The notes beneath the pieces are model-generated. The model searched no databases and had not been told where the DNA came from. It saw nothing but the letters and a program-made list of their open reading frames with translations. Shown here piece after piece: positions 9,641 to 17,767 of a DNA stretch of 36,913 bases; position 1 is the first letter of the stretch; each line of letters opens with the position of its first letter. Source of the DNA: Ilumatobacteraceae bacterium (GTDB lineage Bacteria > Actinomycetota > Acidimicrobiia > Acidimicrobiales > Ilumatobacteraceae); the NCBI GenBank assembly GCA_023257035.1, contig JALRDI010000103.1, positions 1-36,913 of the forward strand, read 5' to 3'. The position numbers were made by a program, and so were the translations under genes.

Positions 9641-10118
9641 CCGACCGCTCGAAGAACACCAAACGGAACTTGCCGATTTGGACTTCGTCGCCATGTCGTA
9701 GCACGCTTGCCTCGATACGTTGCTGGTTGACGTAGGTGCCGTTGAGCGACCCAGAGTCGAGCACTTCATATTCGGCGTCGCGGCGAACAATTGCGGCATG
9801 GCGACGGGAAACCGTGATGTCGTCAAGCACGATTTCTGAGTCGGGGTGGCGCCCGATGCGTGTTGTCTCCGATTCGAGGCTGTAGCGCATTCCTGCGAGC
9901 CCCCCAGATCTCACAATGAGAACACCTACACCTTGCGAGAGTTCTCCAATGTTGACAGAGATGTCGTCTCCTGAACCAGGAGCATCTTGCAACGGATCGA
10001 CCGTCATCAACGTGATGGTGCGATCATCGAGTACGTCAAGTGGATCGCCACAACTCGAACAGAAGTTGCTCCCTGGCGGGTTCCGATGCCCGCACTGATT
10101 ACAGAACACGTACGACAT
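9633..10118 (-). CDS. garA: Zinc-ribbon plus FHA domain protein, GarA-like
   Basis: CNQCGHRNPPGSNFCSSCG zinc ribbon; FHA core GRHPDSEIVLDDITVSRRHA...GSLNGTYVN...HGDEVQIGKFRLVF. ATG at 10118 has AGGGGAG about 8 nt upstream; GTG at 10127 is an alternative. Confidence 0.88.
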   Translation of the reverse strand: MSYVFCNQCGHRNPPGSNFCSSCGDPLDVLDDRTITLMTVDPLQDAPGSGDDISVNIGELSQGVGVLIVRSGGLAGMRYSLESETTRIGRHPDSEIVLDDITVSRRHAAIVRRDAEYEVLDSGSLNGTYVNQQRIEASVLRHGDEVQIGKFRLVFFERSDG

Positions 10119-10123
10119 TGAGG

Positions 10124-10507
10124 TCACTCCCCTGTCAATTCTCGATATGCGTCAGCTGTGAGCAGTTGATCAATCATCGACGGGTCGTCGATCCTGATTT
10201 CGATCATCCACCCCTCGCCGTAGGGATCGGAGTTCAGTAGCGAAGGGTCATCTTGAACGGCAGAGTTCACCCCAACCACGACACCAGCGAGCGGGGTGTA
10301 AATCTCGGAAACAGACTTCGTGCTTTCAACCTCACCGCACATTGCCCCACCATCGAAGCGGGCATCGACGTCTGGGAGGTCAACAAAAACCACGTCGCCA
10401 AGAGCGTCTTGGGCGTAATCAGTGATGCCGATGCGAACCGTGCCATCGTCATTAGAGGCGACCCATTCGTGGTCTGCCGAGTACTTGAGGTGGCTGGGAA
10501 TCTCCAT
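10124..10507 (-). CDS. gcvH: Glycine cleavage system H protein
   Basis: HEWVASNDDGTVRIGITDYAQDALGDVVFVDLP; lipoyl-lysine motif VESTKSVSEIYTPLAG. Confidence 0.97.
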   Translation of the reverse strand: MEIPSHLKYSADHEWVASNDDGTVRIGITDYAQDALGDVVFVDLPDVDARFDGGAMCGEVESTKSVSEIYTPLAGVVVGVNSAVQDDPSLLNSDPYGEGWMIEIRIDDPSMIDQLLTADAYRELTGE

Positions 10508-10560
10508 AGAACTAACGGTAGCGGTTTTCGCGAACTCGGGGAACGGCTAGTCAGTGAATT

Positions 10561-11169
10561 TCAGGTCTGTAGTCGAGCATTTCGGACACCCTGAACCACC
10601 AGTGGAACGTAGGCACATGCGGTGTACACGCTGAGAACAATTCCTGGTATTCCCAGGATCCATGATGCAACCGTGAAGGCTGACGCAATAGGCATACCGC
10701 TCTCGCCCATGAGGAATCCTGGGAATGTGAACATCAACAGGAAGGCAGCGGTCTTGCCCCACCACGTAACATCAAAGCGTTCCATTTTGAAGACAAATGT
10801 CGCTACCAGCATCATGGCAGCGACGAGGACCTCTCGAATGAGAACAATGAGGGCGAACCATAATGGTGCCGAACCGTCGATGATGAGGGCAACAATTCCG
10901 ACGAAAAACAGAATCCTGTCGACGGTGGGGTCAAAAATCTTTCCAAATTCACTGGTCTGATTCAGCCGGCGGGCAAGGAACCCGTCGACCCAATCAGTTG
11001 CTCCAATACTCCCGAGTAGCCATGCAGCTGCGTGCTGATTATCGAGCCCGAAGAGCACCCAGAGGAAGACAGGAAGACAGAGCAGACGTATGAGCGTCAC
11101 CGCATTCGGAATCGTAACGAGACCATCGAACATGCTGACTTTGGTTGGATGCGTCTGGTTGGTACTCAT
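10561..11169 (-). CDS. CDP-alcohol phosphatidyltransferase (PgsA-like phospholipid synthase)
   Basis: CDP-OH-P motif DWVDGFLARRLNQTSEFGKIFDPTVDRI; multiple TM segments. Confidence 0.9.
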   Translation of the reverse strand: MSTNQTHPTKVSMFDGLVTIPNAVTLIRLLCLPVFLWVLFGLDNQHAAAWLLGSIGATDWVDGFLARRLNQTSEFGKIFDPTVDRILFFVGIVALIIDGSAPLWFALIVLIREVLVAAMMLVATFVFKMERFDVTWWGKTAAFLLMFTFPGFLMGESGMPIASAFTVASWILGIPGIVLSVYTACAYVPLVVQGVRNARLQT

Positions 11170-11287
11170 TGTTGTTCGTGGTTCTGACGGGGCGATCAGG
11201 TAATCCCGATGTTAGGTGACGGCACGGTGCTGCGGATGTCTCTCGTCACCTTCGTTTCGGTCGGCCTAGTCGTTCTATGGTGTCGGG

Positions 11288-11713
11288 ATGCCGACAATCT
11301 TCACTCGTATTATCGATGGCGAAATCCCGGGGACCTTCATCTGGCGTGATGAGAAATGCGTCGGATTCATGTCGATCAATCCAATGTCATTCGGGCATGC
11401 ACTCGTAGTGCCAATTCGTGAGGTCGACCACTGGGTTGATCTTGAACCCGACATTGCCCAACATTTGTTTGATGTCGCCTATCGCATCTCGAAGGCTCAG
11501 CAAGCGGCATTCAGTCCGGAGCGTATTGGCCTCATCATTGCGGGATACGAAGTCCCCCACACGCACATACACGTGTTGCCGACGAATCAAATGTCAGATC
11601 TCTCGTTTTCGAACGCGGCAAGTTCTGTCGACCGAGACGACTTGGAGCGGGCGGCAGATGCCATCCATCAGCAACTTGTTGCCCAGGGTGAAGAGACTGG
11701 TATCACACGATGA
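11288..11713 (+). CDS. HIT family protein
   Basis: IFTRIIDGEIPGTFIWRDEKCVGFMSINPMSFGHALVVP; HTHIHVLP histidine triad. Confidence 0.95.
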   Translation: MPTIFTRIIDGEIPGTFIWRDEKCVGFMSINPMSFGHALVVPIREVDHWVDLEPDIAQHLFDVAYRISKAQQAAFSPERIGLIIAGYEVPHTHIHVLPTNQMSDLSFSNAASSVDRDDLERAADAIHQQLVAQGEETGITR

Positions 11714-12912
11714 ATCACGGATTTGACCCCGCTCGACTCACCCGAATTGACTCGCATTTTCAGCGTTACGTCGACGATGGTCGGCTGGCGGGTTGGCAGG
11801 TGATGGTTGCACGACATGGAGAGCTTGCCCACCATTCGACTTGCGGCGTTCGTGATCTCGACAGCGGCATCCCCTTTGCGGATGACACGGTCGTTCGCCT
11901 CTATTCAATGACGAAGCCATTGACCACGATTGCCGCGATGCAATTGGTTGAGGAAGGGATCATTCAGTTGAAGGATCCCGTTTCGAAGTTCATCCCGTCA
12001 TTCGCGAACACTCAGGTGTACCGCTCGGGATCTATCCAGAAGCCAATGACCGAGCCGCAGACACTCCCGATGCTGGTGTGGCACCTCATGACCCACATGT
12101 CGGGATTGACCTATGGGTTCCATAACACCCATCCGGTCGATGCGATGTATCGAAATCATGGATTTGAATGGGGGCAGCCAGAAGACCTCGATCTCGCTGC
12201 CTGCTGCGACAAATGGGCGGAGCTCCCACTCGTGTTTCAGCCCGGTACCGAATGGAACTACGGCGTTTCCACTGACGTGCTCGGTCGAGTGGTCGAGGTG
12301 GCATCGGGTATGAACCTTGAGCAGTACTTCCAAGAGCGCATCCTTGGTCCTCTCGGCATGGTGGATACGAGCTTCTTCATTGACGATGACGACCGAAAGT
12401 CGAGACTGGCTGAGTTGTATATCCCGCATCCTGAAACAGGCTCGGCATTCAAAGCCCCAGAGTTTCTCTTGCGGCCAGACCGGCCGACGATGTTGTCGGG
12501 CGGAGGCGGTTTGTATGGCACCGCTGCCGATTACCTCCGGTTTTGCCAGATGATCTTGAATGGCGGAGTACTTGACGGCGAACGGATTATCGGTCGGCAC
12601 ACTCTGGAGTACATGGGGAAGAACCACCTCCCTGGGAATGTGGATCTTGAGGCGATTGGGCGTCCGCTGTTTGCAGAATCAGCATTCGTCGGTGTCGGAT
12701 TCGGTCTCGGATTTTCTGTCGTTATTGATGCGGCCGAGAGCAAGGTTCCAAGCACCAATGGCGAAATGGCCTGGGGAGGTGCAGCGAGCACTGCCTTCTG
12801 GGTGGACCCCGCCGAGGACATCGCTGTGGTGTTCCTCACGCAACTGATGCCGTCGAGCACGCATCCAATACGCCCCGAACTGAAGCAGCTGGTGTACCAG
12901 GCGCTTGTCTGA
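11710..12912 (+). CDS. Serine hydrolase of the beta-lactamase (class C-like/esterase) family
   Basis: SMTK (SxxK) motif in RLYSMTKPLTTIAAMQLVEEG; GGGGLYGTAADYLRFCQMILNGG; ATGA overlap with the HIT gene. Confidence 0.92.
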   Translation: MNHGFDPARLTRIDSHFQRYVDDGRLAGWQVMVARHGELAHHSTCGVRDLDSGIPFADDTVVRLYSMTKPLTTIAAMQLVEEGIIQLKDPVSKFIPSFANTQVYRSGSIQKPMTEPQTLPMLVWHLMTHMSGLTYGFHNTHPVDAMYRNHGFEWGQPEDLDLAACCDKWAELPLVFQPGTEWNYGVSTDVLGRVVEVASGMNLEQYFQERILGPLGMVDTSFFIDDDDRKSRLAELYIPHPETGSAFKAPEFLLRPDRPTMLSGGGGLYGTAADYLRFCQMILNGGVLDGERIIGRHTLEYMGKNHLPGNVDLEAIGRPLFAESAFVGVGFGLGFSVVIDAAESKVPSTNGEMAWGGAASTAFWVDPAEDIAVVFLTQLMPSSTHPIRPELKQLVYQALV

Positions 12913-12928
12913 GGACGACCTGACACCG

Positions 12929-13663
12929 TTAGAACAGTGTTGACGGCCTGTCGTTGACCTCGTCGAGGAGATGAACCCCCTCGTTACGGGCATTGTTGAC
13001 ATCTGTGCTGACGACGCGTTCATGCAGCACATGATCTGCGCAGGGGCGAAGTAGCTCAGAGAGTTCGGCTTCGGCGTCTTCCTTGGTGGCGGTGAGCCAA
13101 TGCTCGATGTCATCTGTTTCGAGAATCACTGGCATCCGGTGGTGAATCGGTTCCATGGTCTTGTTTGCCGAAGTTGTTAACAGGCAGACGGTTGATCGCT
13201 GGTCTGATCCTTCGAGTGGGTTCTGCCACTGTGAGGAGATCCCTGCCAACAGCATTGGTTCGCCGTCTCGGCGCGAGAAGTAATGAGGCTCCTTCAACGG
13301 CCTTCCAGATGATCCGCGAGGTCCATCTTTGCGAGCGGGCGACCACTCATAAAACCCTTCGACAGGAACGATGACTCGGGAGGATCGGATTGCCGACTTA
13401 AATGATGGCTTCTCCCACACGGTCTCGGAACGGGCGTTTGAAAGTTTCTGTCCGATTGAAGGGTCCTTTGCCCACGATGGGATTAATCCCCAAATTGACG
13501 ACGCCAACACCCGCTGATCGTTGTCTTCGTCGAGCACGGTGACGCTCGCAGATGGCGCGATGTTGAATCTCGCAGGTGAAGAACTGACCGTGTCATCGAC
13601 AACGGCGTCAAGAAATGAGGCGAGCTCGTGTGGTGGCCGAGCTTGCACGAACCTGCCACACAT
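12929..13663 (-). CDS. SOS response-associated peptidase (SRAP/HMCES/YedK family)
   Basis: MCGRF with catalytic Cys2, ARFNIAPS, WGLIPSWAKD, NARSETVWEKPSF, VPVEGFYEW, HHRMPVIL. Confidence 0.95.
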   Translation of the reverse strand: MCGRFVQARPPHELASFLDAVVDDTVSSSPARFNIAPSASVTVLDEDNDQRVLASSIWGLIPSWAKDPSIGQKLSNARSETVWEKPSFKSAIRSSRVIVPVEGFYEWSPARKDGPRGSSGRPLKEPHYFSRRDGEPMLLAGISSQWQNPLEGSDQRSTVCLLTTSANKTMEPIHHRMPVILETDDIEHWLTATKEDAEAELSELLRPCADHVLHERVVSTDVNNARNEGVHLLDEVNDRPSTLF

Positions 13664-13666
13664 GCG

Positions 13667-14515
13667 TTACGGCCAGCCCGCCCCTGGAACTGCGACTTCT
13701 GCCGTTTCGATTCGACCGGTCGTTGTTCCATCGACACGAGAAGGGTGAGTGCCTTTCGAGGTGAGCACATACAAGGTGGTGCCGTGAGCGCCTCCGAGCA
13801 TGCAGGCAACAGCGGACTGCTCCGTGGAGATTTCATCAACCACTTCCCCACCCTCACGCACTCGTACCACTTTCTTGTGAACTGGGTCAGCAAACCAGAT
13901 TGCACCCTCGGCGTCGAGGCAGCATCCATCGGGAATGAGTTCGCCTAGGTCAGCCCACACCCGATGATCCACCGCCATTCCGTCATTATCAATGCGATAT
14001 GCCGAGTATCGCCGCCCATACGACTCACCAACAATGAGTGTTGAACCATCTGGGGTGATGACAGCTCCGTTCGGGAACATCAATTCCTTGTCGCCGGTTC
14101 GCACGGTGCCATCAGGACTGACAACGACGAGATGGGCCGCCTGTGGTTCAACCGGTGGATCGGCATGTAAGTCAAAGCCGAAAATTGAGACATACGCAGT
14201 TCCATCCGGCCCGACAACCATGTCGTTGCAGTCGTGTTCTGATACATCCGAGAGATCAGCGTGCACCGTTGTCGTGGAGCCGTCATAGCGCAAGATTTTG
14301 TGATCGCTCATCGATACAACGAGTAGGTCTCCATTCGGCAACCATCCGAGCCCGGAAGGCCGAGCCTCGACGGTGAGCACTCGCTCTTCGGTGCCGTCTG
14401 TATCCAAGGTGAATACCCCGTGGCGGAAAAAGTCGCTAAACCACAACTTTCCGTCGTGCCACCGGGGTCCCTCTCCGAATTCAAGCCCCGTGTGAATGAT
14501 GGTGGTTGTCTTCAT
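13667..14515 (-). CDS. SMP-30/gluconolactonase/LRE family protein
   Basis: GLEFGEGPRWHDGKLWFSDFF, PSGLGWLPNGDLLVVSM, NGAVITPDGSTLIVGES. Confidence 0.9.
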   Translation of the reverse strand: MKTTTIIHTGLEFGEGPRWHDGKLWFSDFFRHGVFTLDTDGTEERVLTVEARPSGLGWLPNGDLLVVSMSDHKILRYDGSTTTVHADLSDVSEHDCNDMVVGPDGTAYVSIFGFDLHADPPVEPQAAHLVVVSPDGTVRTGDKELMFPNGAVITPDGSTLIVGESYGRRYSAYRIDNDGMAVDHRVWADLGELIPDGCCLDAEGAIWFADPVHKKVVRVREGGEVVDEISTEQSAVACMLGGAHGTTLYVLTSKGTHPSRVDGTTTGRIETAEVAVPGAGWP

Positions 14516-14535
14516 CTGTTGTCTTTCTCTGTGAA

Positions 14536-15375
14536 CTATTTCGGTGTGTCGCCAGCCAATGTGATTCGCATCATCTCACGGCGATGCCCGAAATAGTCAT
14601 CGATCGCGTAATGCTGGACACAACGGTTGTCCCACATCGTGAGGGTGCCTTGTTGCCATCGAACACGGCATGTGAAATCAATTCTCCGGCAATGCGAAAA
14701 CAGGAAGTCGAGAATTGGCTTTGCCTCTGCGTCATGAAGTCCGTCGATCCCGACCGTGTAGACCTCGTTGACGAACAGTGATTTTCGTCCAGTGTCGGGA
14801 TGGGTCCTTACAAGCGGGTGGAGTCGTGTCTCCAGTGCGGTTTCATCACCAATGATTTCCATTGAACGACGATCATCGCGCTGTCCAAACGTTCCCTTCG
14901 GCCCATAGGAGCGTCGCGCTGAATGCACGCCTTGCAGATTGGCAAGGAGTTGCTTCATTCCATCTGAGAGGGCGTCATAGGCCTTCTCTTGCTGAATAAA
15001 AGCAGTGTCGCCACCTGCGGGCGGAATATCGATTCCATAGAGCAGAGTTGCGCTCGGAGGTTGCGCTTGAAAACTCCAGTCACTATGCCAGCCACTTCCA
15101 AAAAGTGGCCCTGCTTCGTCGGCTTCACGAAGCAGTCGAAGCACATTTGGGTGTCCGTCAACTGGGGTGATGTAGGGAGTGTCACCAAACGAACCCAACT
15201 GAAGTGCAAACGCCTCAAACGTGTCGATCGTGAGAACCTGATCGCGAATAGCGAGAACGGAATACTCGCCGAAGGCGGAGCGTAAGTCAGTGAGTTCAGA
15301 ATCACTGAGCGGACGAGAGATATCAATGTCGGTCACATCTGCACCGAACCTGCCAGTCAAGGGTGTTACTCGCAT
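14536..15375 (-). CDS. TauD/TfdA family 2-oxoglutarate-dependent dioxygenase
   Basis: GWHSDWSFQAQPPSATLLYGIDIPPAGGDTAFI (HxD), TMWDNRCVQHYAIDDYFGHRREMMRITL; start set to ATG 15375 giving MRVTPLTGRFGADVTDIDISRPL. Confidence 0.92.
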   Translation of the reverse strand: MRVTPLTGRFGADVTDIDISRPLSDSELTDLRSAFGEYSVLAIRDQVLTIDTFEAFALQLGSFGDTPYITPVDGHPNVLRLLREADEAGPLFGSGWHSDWSFQAQPPSATLLYGIDIPPAGGDTAFIQQEKAYDALSDGMKQLLANLQGVHSARRSYGPKGTFGQRDDRRSMEIIGDETALETRLHPLVRTHPDTGRKSLFVNEVYTVGIDGLHDAEAKPILDFLFSHCRRIDFTCRVRWQQGTLTMWDNRCVQHYAIDDYFGHRREMMRITLAGDTPK

Positions 15376-15454
15376 GACTGAACGGTAGCCCACGAGTCGA
15401 GAGCGAGGTTCGTCGGGAAGAACTAACGATGCGTCAGGCGAATAGAGTGCCGAC

Positions 15455-16078
15455 ATGGAGCTTCTCCTGATCCGGCACGCCCTTCCAATTCGCCGCGAAG
15501 TCATCGAAGGGGCCGCTGATCCTCCCTTATCAGTCGACGGTGAACGTCAGGCGCAGTTGCTTGCTGGCTACCTCGGTTCTGAGCAGATTGACGCTGTATA
15601 CGCAAGCCCATTGCGTCGAGCAGTCCAGACTGCGGAGCCGCTATGTCGTCAGATTGGTCTCGAAATGGTGCTGGATGCAGGAATTGCTGAATTCGATCAG
15701 CATTCCTCTGAATACATTCCAGTTGAGGAATTACAGGCGTCAGGTGATCCGCGATTGAAGGAATTTCTTCTCGGAGAGGGGGACGAGTTCGACGATCGCG
15801 ATGAGTTTCGCGAGCGGGTGTTTGCATCGATAACACAGATCATTTCTCAACATGGTGGTGAGCGAGTAGCAGTTGTGTGCCACGGCGGCGTGATAAATAG
15901 CTACGCCGGCGATGTCCTCGGTCTCGATGTCGAGGGACCAGGATTCTTCTACCCCAACTACACCTCGATCACGCGAATTGCTGCATCCCGTTCGGGTGTG
16001 CGATCGATTGTGACGCTGAACGAAACGTCTCATCTGCGCAATACCGGGCTTCCGATGGGGCTCTTTCAACACGGTTGA
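15455..16078 (+). CDS. Histidine phosphatase (phosphoglycerate mutase-like) family protein
   Basis: LLLIRHALP RHG-type motif, YASPLRRAVQTAEPL, VAVVCHGGVIN. Confidence 0.93.
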   Translation: MELLLIRHALPIRREVIEGAADPPLSVDGERQAQLLAGYLGSEQIDAVYASPLRRAVQTAEPLCRQIGLEMVLDAGIAEFDQHSSEYIPVEELQASGDPRLKEFLLGEGDEFDDRDEFRERVFASITQIISQHGGERVAVVCHGGVINSYAGDVLGLDVEGPGFFYPNYTSITRIAASRSGVRSIVTLNETSHLRNTGLPMGLFQHG

Positions 16079-16097
16079 CTCGTATTAGCGAGTCAAC
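16074..16097. terminator. Candidate bidirectional hairpin terminator between convergent histidine phosphatase and tRNA-Pro
   Basis: Perfect 9-bp inverted repeat GTTGACTCG-TATTAG-CGAGTCAAC; no U-tract; includes the stop codon of the upstream gene. Confidence 0.5.
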
Positions 16098-16106
16098 ACT
16101 GCGAAA

Positions 16107-16184
16107 TGGTCGGGCTGGCGAGATTCGAACTCGCGACCTCTTGTCCCCCAGACAAGCGCGCTAACCAAGCTGCGCCACAGCCCG
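16107..16184 (-). tRNA. tRNA-Pro (anticodon GGG), 3' CCA encoded
   Basis: Reverse complement CGGGCTG...CTTGT CTGGGGG ACAAG...GCGAGTTCGAATCTCGC CAGCCCG A CCA; acceptor, anticodon and T stems pair. Confidence 0.95.
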
Positions 16185-16191
16185 TAACTGT

Positions 16192-16218
16192 GCCTCGGAT
16201 GCTAACGGTTGGCGAGGC
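16192..16218. terminator. Possible hairpin between the der/zinc-ribbon unit and tRNA-Pro
   Basis: GCCTCG (16192-16197) / CGAGGC (16213-16218), 15-nt loop, no U-tract. Confidence 0.3.
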
Positions 16219-16221
16219 TGT

Positions 16222-16419
16222 TCAGACGAAGAGATCAACGATTCGCCAGCCAAGATACGCAATTAAGGCCACGACGAGCAGTTTGAAGTGCCAAGGCGTC
16301 TTCTCTTCATCAGTCGCAGAAGATTGTGCTTCAAGGACCCGTCCGCAACTAGGGCAGCTACCTTCAGCGGTCATCGCAGTAGGAGCGAAATATCGCGCGC
16401 ACTCTTCACACCACGGCAT
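16222..16419 (-). CDS. Small zinc-ribbon protein with C-terminal TM segment
   Basis: MPWCEECARYFAP...GSCPSCGRVLE (two CxxC) and LLVVALIAYLGWRIVDLFV; start at ATG 16419 rather than 16509, which overlaps der. Confidence 0.75.
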   Translation of the reverse strand: MPWCEECARYFAPTAMTAEGSCPSCGRVLEAQSSATDEEKTPWHFKLLVVALIAYLGWRIVDLFV

Positions 16420-16420
16420 G

Positions 16421-17767
16421 TCAACCCTGCTTTTTGCGAATGCGAAGTTTGATTGGTGTTGACCCAAACCCGAATTCTTCGCGGATCTTTCGCTCAAGGT
16501 AGCGAACATGATGGTGTGGAAGTTCGCGGTTTACGAACAACGTAAATGTGGGCGGATCAGTAGCTCCTTGGACGGCATACATCACTTTGGCTCCCCCACC
16601 TGCAGGTTGGGCCTGTTGGGCCGCTGCGATGACCCGGTTTACATCCTTGGTTGGGACGCGGCGGTGATACTGCTCAACTGCCTCGGTAAGGAGCGGTCGT
16701 AACTTGTGGACTCCCTTGCCAGTGAGCGCCGAAATCGGCAACACGGGTGAATCGCCCAGAAATGCGAGACGGCGTCCCACCTCGACACGACGTGTGGCCC
16801 GTTCATCGGCGTCATCAATGAGTTCCCATTTGTTCAACAGGACGACAATCGGGCACCCAGCAGCATCGACACGTTCGGCGAGTCGTTGATCTTGGGCCGT
16901 AACGCCTTCAGTGCCGTCAATGACAAGGAGGGCAATATCGGCTTCATCGATGGCGCGCAGGGCCCGCACCATCGAGTAGTACTCAGCACTGTCGTCAACT
17001 TTTGCGCGACGCCGCATTCCAGCCGTATCCACAAACACGATTGGCCCATCTTCCGTTTCGACCAACGTGTCGATTGCATCACGTGTCGTGCCCGACATGT
17101 CGTGCACCACAGAACGATCTTCGCCAACAAGTCGGTTGAACAACGTTGACTTGCCGACATTCGGTCTGCCGACTATCGCGACACGTGGAGTATCTGGAGC
17201 AATATCGAGAGGCTCTTCTTCAAGCCAAGGAGCAACCTCTTCCTCGCGATACTTTGCGCGGTCACCGAGTTTTGCGAGCACTACATCGAGAAGGTCGCCA
17301 GCGCGGCGACCATGCAGGGCACTTACTGGGACTGGTTCGTCAAGTCCCAACGCGAGGAACTCCCACATCTCTCGCTCGCGAATATCATTGTCGGCCTTGT
17401 TTGCCACAACGATGACATCCACGCCGCTGCGACGAAGCCATGCTGCGATTTCGTCATCTTGCGCGACCGTTCCGACACTTGCGTCAACTACAAGGAGGAC
17501 GAGGTCAGCCGAGCTAACTGCCGACTCAACCTGTCGGCTGACTTTCTCATCGAGTTCATCACCACCAGGCATCCAACCACCGGTATCGACAATGGTGAAT
17601 GGAACTCCCAGCCACTCGGCTTCGAGTTCTTTGCGGTCGCGGGTAATGCCGGGACGGTCCTCTGTAATCGCAACCTGTTCCCCAGCAATGCGATTGAACA
17701 AGGTTGATTTACCGACGTTTGGTCGGCCAACGATGACAACGGTAGGAAGGTTCTGCTCTTCGTTCAT
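16421..17767 (-). CDS. der: Ribosome biogenesis GTPase Der (EngA)
   Basis: Two tandem GTPase domains, each with GRPNVGKSTLFNR; C-terminal KH-like domain. Confidence 0.97.
   Translation of the reverse strand: MNEEQNLPTVVIVGRPNVGKSTLFNRIAGEQVAITEDRPGITRDRKELEAEWLGVPFTIVDTGGWMPGGDELDEKVSRQVESAVSSADLVLLVVDASVGTVAQDDEIAAWLRRSGVDVIVVANKADNDIREREMWEFLALGLDEPVPVSALHGRRAGDLLDVVLAKLGDRAKYREEEVAPWLEEEPLDIAPDTPRVAIVGRPNVGKSTLFNRLVGEDRSVVHDMSGTTRDAIDTLVETEDGPIVFVDTAGMRRRAKVDDSAEYYSMVRALRAIDEADIALLVIDGTEGVTAQDQRLAERVDAAGCPIVVLLNKWELIDDADERATRRVEVGRRLAFLGDSPVLPISALTGKGVHKLRPLLTEAVEQYHRRVPTKDVNRVIAAAQQAQPAGGGAKVMYAVQGATDPPTFTLFVNRELPHHHVRYLERKIREEFGFGSTPIKLRIRKKQG

Noticed and set aside
11998-12627. 209 aa minus-strand ORF opposite the serine hydrolase
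   Set aside because: Antisense to a well-supported hydrolase; no recognisable motif.
12912-12950. Hairpin terminator (ACACCGTT..AACAGTGT) between convergent serine hydrolase and SRAP genes
   Set aside because: Contains a central mismatch and an unworkably short loop, leaving only a weak stem.
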